A stretch of 47,113 nt of DNA from IMG/VR virus record IMGVR_UViG_3300013131_002048, positions 1 to 47,113 of that record; one strand, written 5' to 3'. Under the pieces are notes generated by a model that saw nothing but the letters and a program-made list of their open reading frames with translations, was not told the DNA's origin and did no database searches. The position numbers and the translations under genes were made by a program. This document shows positions 46,589 to 47,113 of this stretch, piece after piece (the stretch's first letter is position 1; each line of letters starts with the position of its first letter). Source of the DNA: a virus.

Positions 46589-47056
46589 TTAGACTGCTGC
46601 TAGTGGGAAACCAGTAACTGCTGTCACTGTAGCAGAACTAAGGTTAACTGAACCTGTACCAGCTGCTGTTTTAGCTTGAATTAGGTCTTCTAAGTGGGCT
46701 GCCAAAGTTTCGTTGTTTGTACCGTCATAAGGTAATGTGCCAAAATCGCCTTCGATCAATACTGTCATTACCTGACCAGCATTTGCGCCACCGTCAGCAC
46801 GTAGAGCCGAATAACCAACAATAGTTCCCACTGTTGCAATAACTGTAAGAACTTCTTTGACTGCACCGCCTGCGCCTAGCTCAGTTGCACTGAAATCTGT
46901 TGCATTTACTGCAAAGTCAACATCAAAAGCCGCTAGGGCCTTAGTTAAACCATTTCTTGCGACGTCTCTGTGTCCTGCATTTGCACCTGTCTGAGAAGCT
47001 GCGATCGCTGCACCAGCGTTGCTATAAGTTTGTGCTACACCATATACGTTTGCCAT
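46589..47056 (-). CDS. Probable abundant virion protein
   Basis: 155 residues, low charge, Ala/Gly/Thr-rich, no Cys or Trp: typical of a head decoration or tail structural protein. MANVYGVAQTYSNAG at the N-terminus; VMTVLIEGDFGTLPYDGTNNETLAAHL later. Consensus late promoter, strong ribosome binding site (AAGGAG) and own terminator suggest high expression. Exact role unknown. Confidence 0.8.
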   Translation of the reverse strand: MANVYGVAQTYSNAGAAIAASQTGANAGHRDVARNGLTKALAAFDVDFAVNATDFSATELGAGGAVKEVLTVIATVGTIVGYSALRADGGANAGQVMTVLIEGDFGTLPYDGTNNETLAAHLEDLIQAKTAAGTGSVNLSSATVTAVTGFPLAAV

Positions 47057-47103
47057 GATATTTTCTCCTTAATCAAATAGTCCCGCTCCGGGACTGGCAT
47101 TAA

Positions 47104-47111
47104 TATTTATA
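47104..47111 (-). promoter_or_regulatory. Consensus late promoter
   Basis: TATAAATA on the minus strand, 48 bases before the 47056 start. Exact T4 late consensus. Confidence 0.85.
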
Positions 47112-47113
47112 AT

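Noticed and set aside
1-47113. Insertion sequences, transposases, integrase or attachment sites
   Set aside because: None found; no transposase motifs and no flanking repeats beyond the promoter-linked inverted repeats listed.

Overview
The window reads as part of the genome of a large T4-like (myovirus-type) phage of an aquatic bacterium. The reasons are almost wall-to-wall minus-strand genes joined by ATGA or TAATG overlaps, T4-type late promoters (NTAAATA) ahead of structural genes, a tRNA cluster, many small conserved phage proteins, phage class Ia ribonucleotide reductase, a pectate-lyase-fold fibre protein and head/tail accessory proteins. The host is not identified. A circularly permuted two-piece tmRNA and a PcyX-like bilin reductase, previously reported from viral metagenomes, would fit an alphaproteobacterial host, but this is inference.

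Layout. 1-1340: start of a minus-strand gene, ten tRNA genes with encoded CCA ends, a structured intergenic stretch and a small promoter-to-terminator transcript. 1368-8006: early-type block behind near-perfect sigma70 promoters: ClpP, DUF3307, many small phage proteins (among them a tandem family ending in a D-A-x-x-F-x-[LM]-x-W-like motif) and a metallophosphoesterase. 8098-9308: the only plus-strand operon, five small proteins, mostly membrane-anchored, two of them holin-like paralogues; it converges on a secreted S11 DD-peptidase. 10182-17664: a late cassette with CsgF, CsgG fused to an SH3 domain, a curlin-like protein, a FecR-domain protein, a discoidin-plus-curlin-repeat protein, and a CHASE2 adenylate cyclase. 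17864-22920: a nuclease-like protein, a PcyX-like bilin reductase, heme oxygenase, ClpS, Hsp20 and full-length DnaK, with late-type promoters. 23006-25865: an early operon (DEDD exonuclease, GMP reductase, queuosine-precursor-type transporter, membrane protein, MazG-like). 25904-30320: bS21, a coiled-coil membrane protein, lipoproteins and a SleB-type hydrolase. 30403-31910: a small protein with a hidden-RBS hairpin, and AhpD/AhpC. 32043-32578: permuted tmRNA with two small ORFs in its intervening segment. 32578-40344: DUF454, M15-type peptidase, glutaredoxin, NrdB, class II aldolase, SOD, IscA, IscU, ErpA-like, NrdA. 40385-47056: fibre, PD-(D/E)XK exonuclease and structural genes.

How it fits together. 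Early promoters share TTGACA, a 17-bp spacer and usually an extended -10. Late promoters are NTAAATA. In both classes several start codons sit where transcription is predicted to begin, with no ribosome binding site, suggesting leaderless mRNAs. The metabolic load is oxidative-stress, iron and protein-quality heavy: heme to bilin, Fe-S assembly, SOD, AhpCD, glutaredoxin, DnaK/Hsp20/ClpS/ClpP. All functional calls are by eye from motifs; no database search was run.
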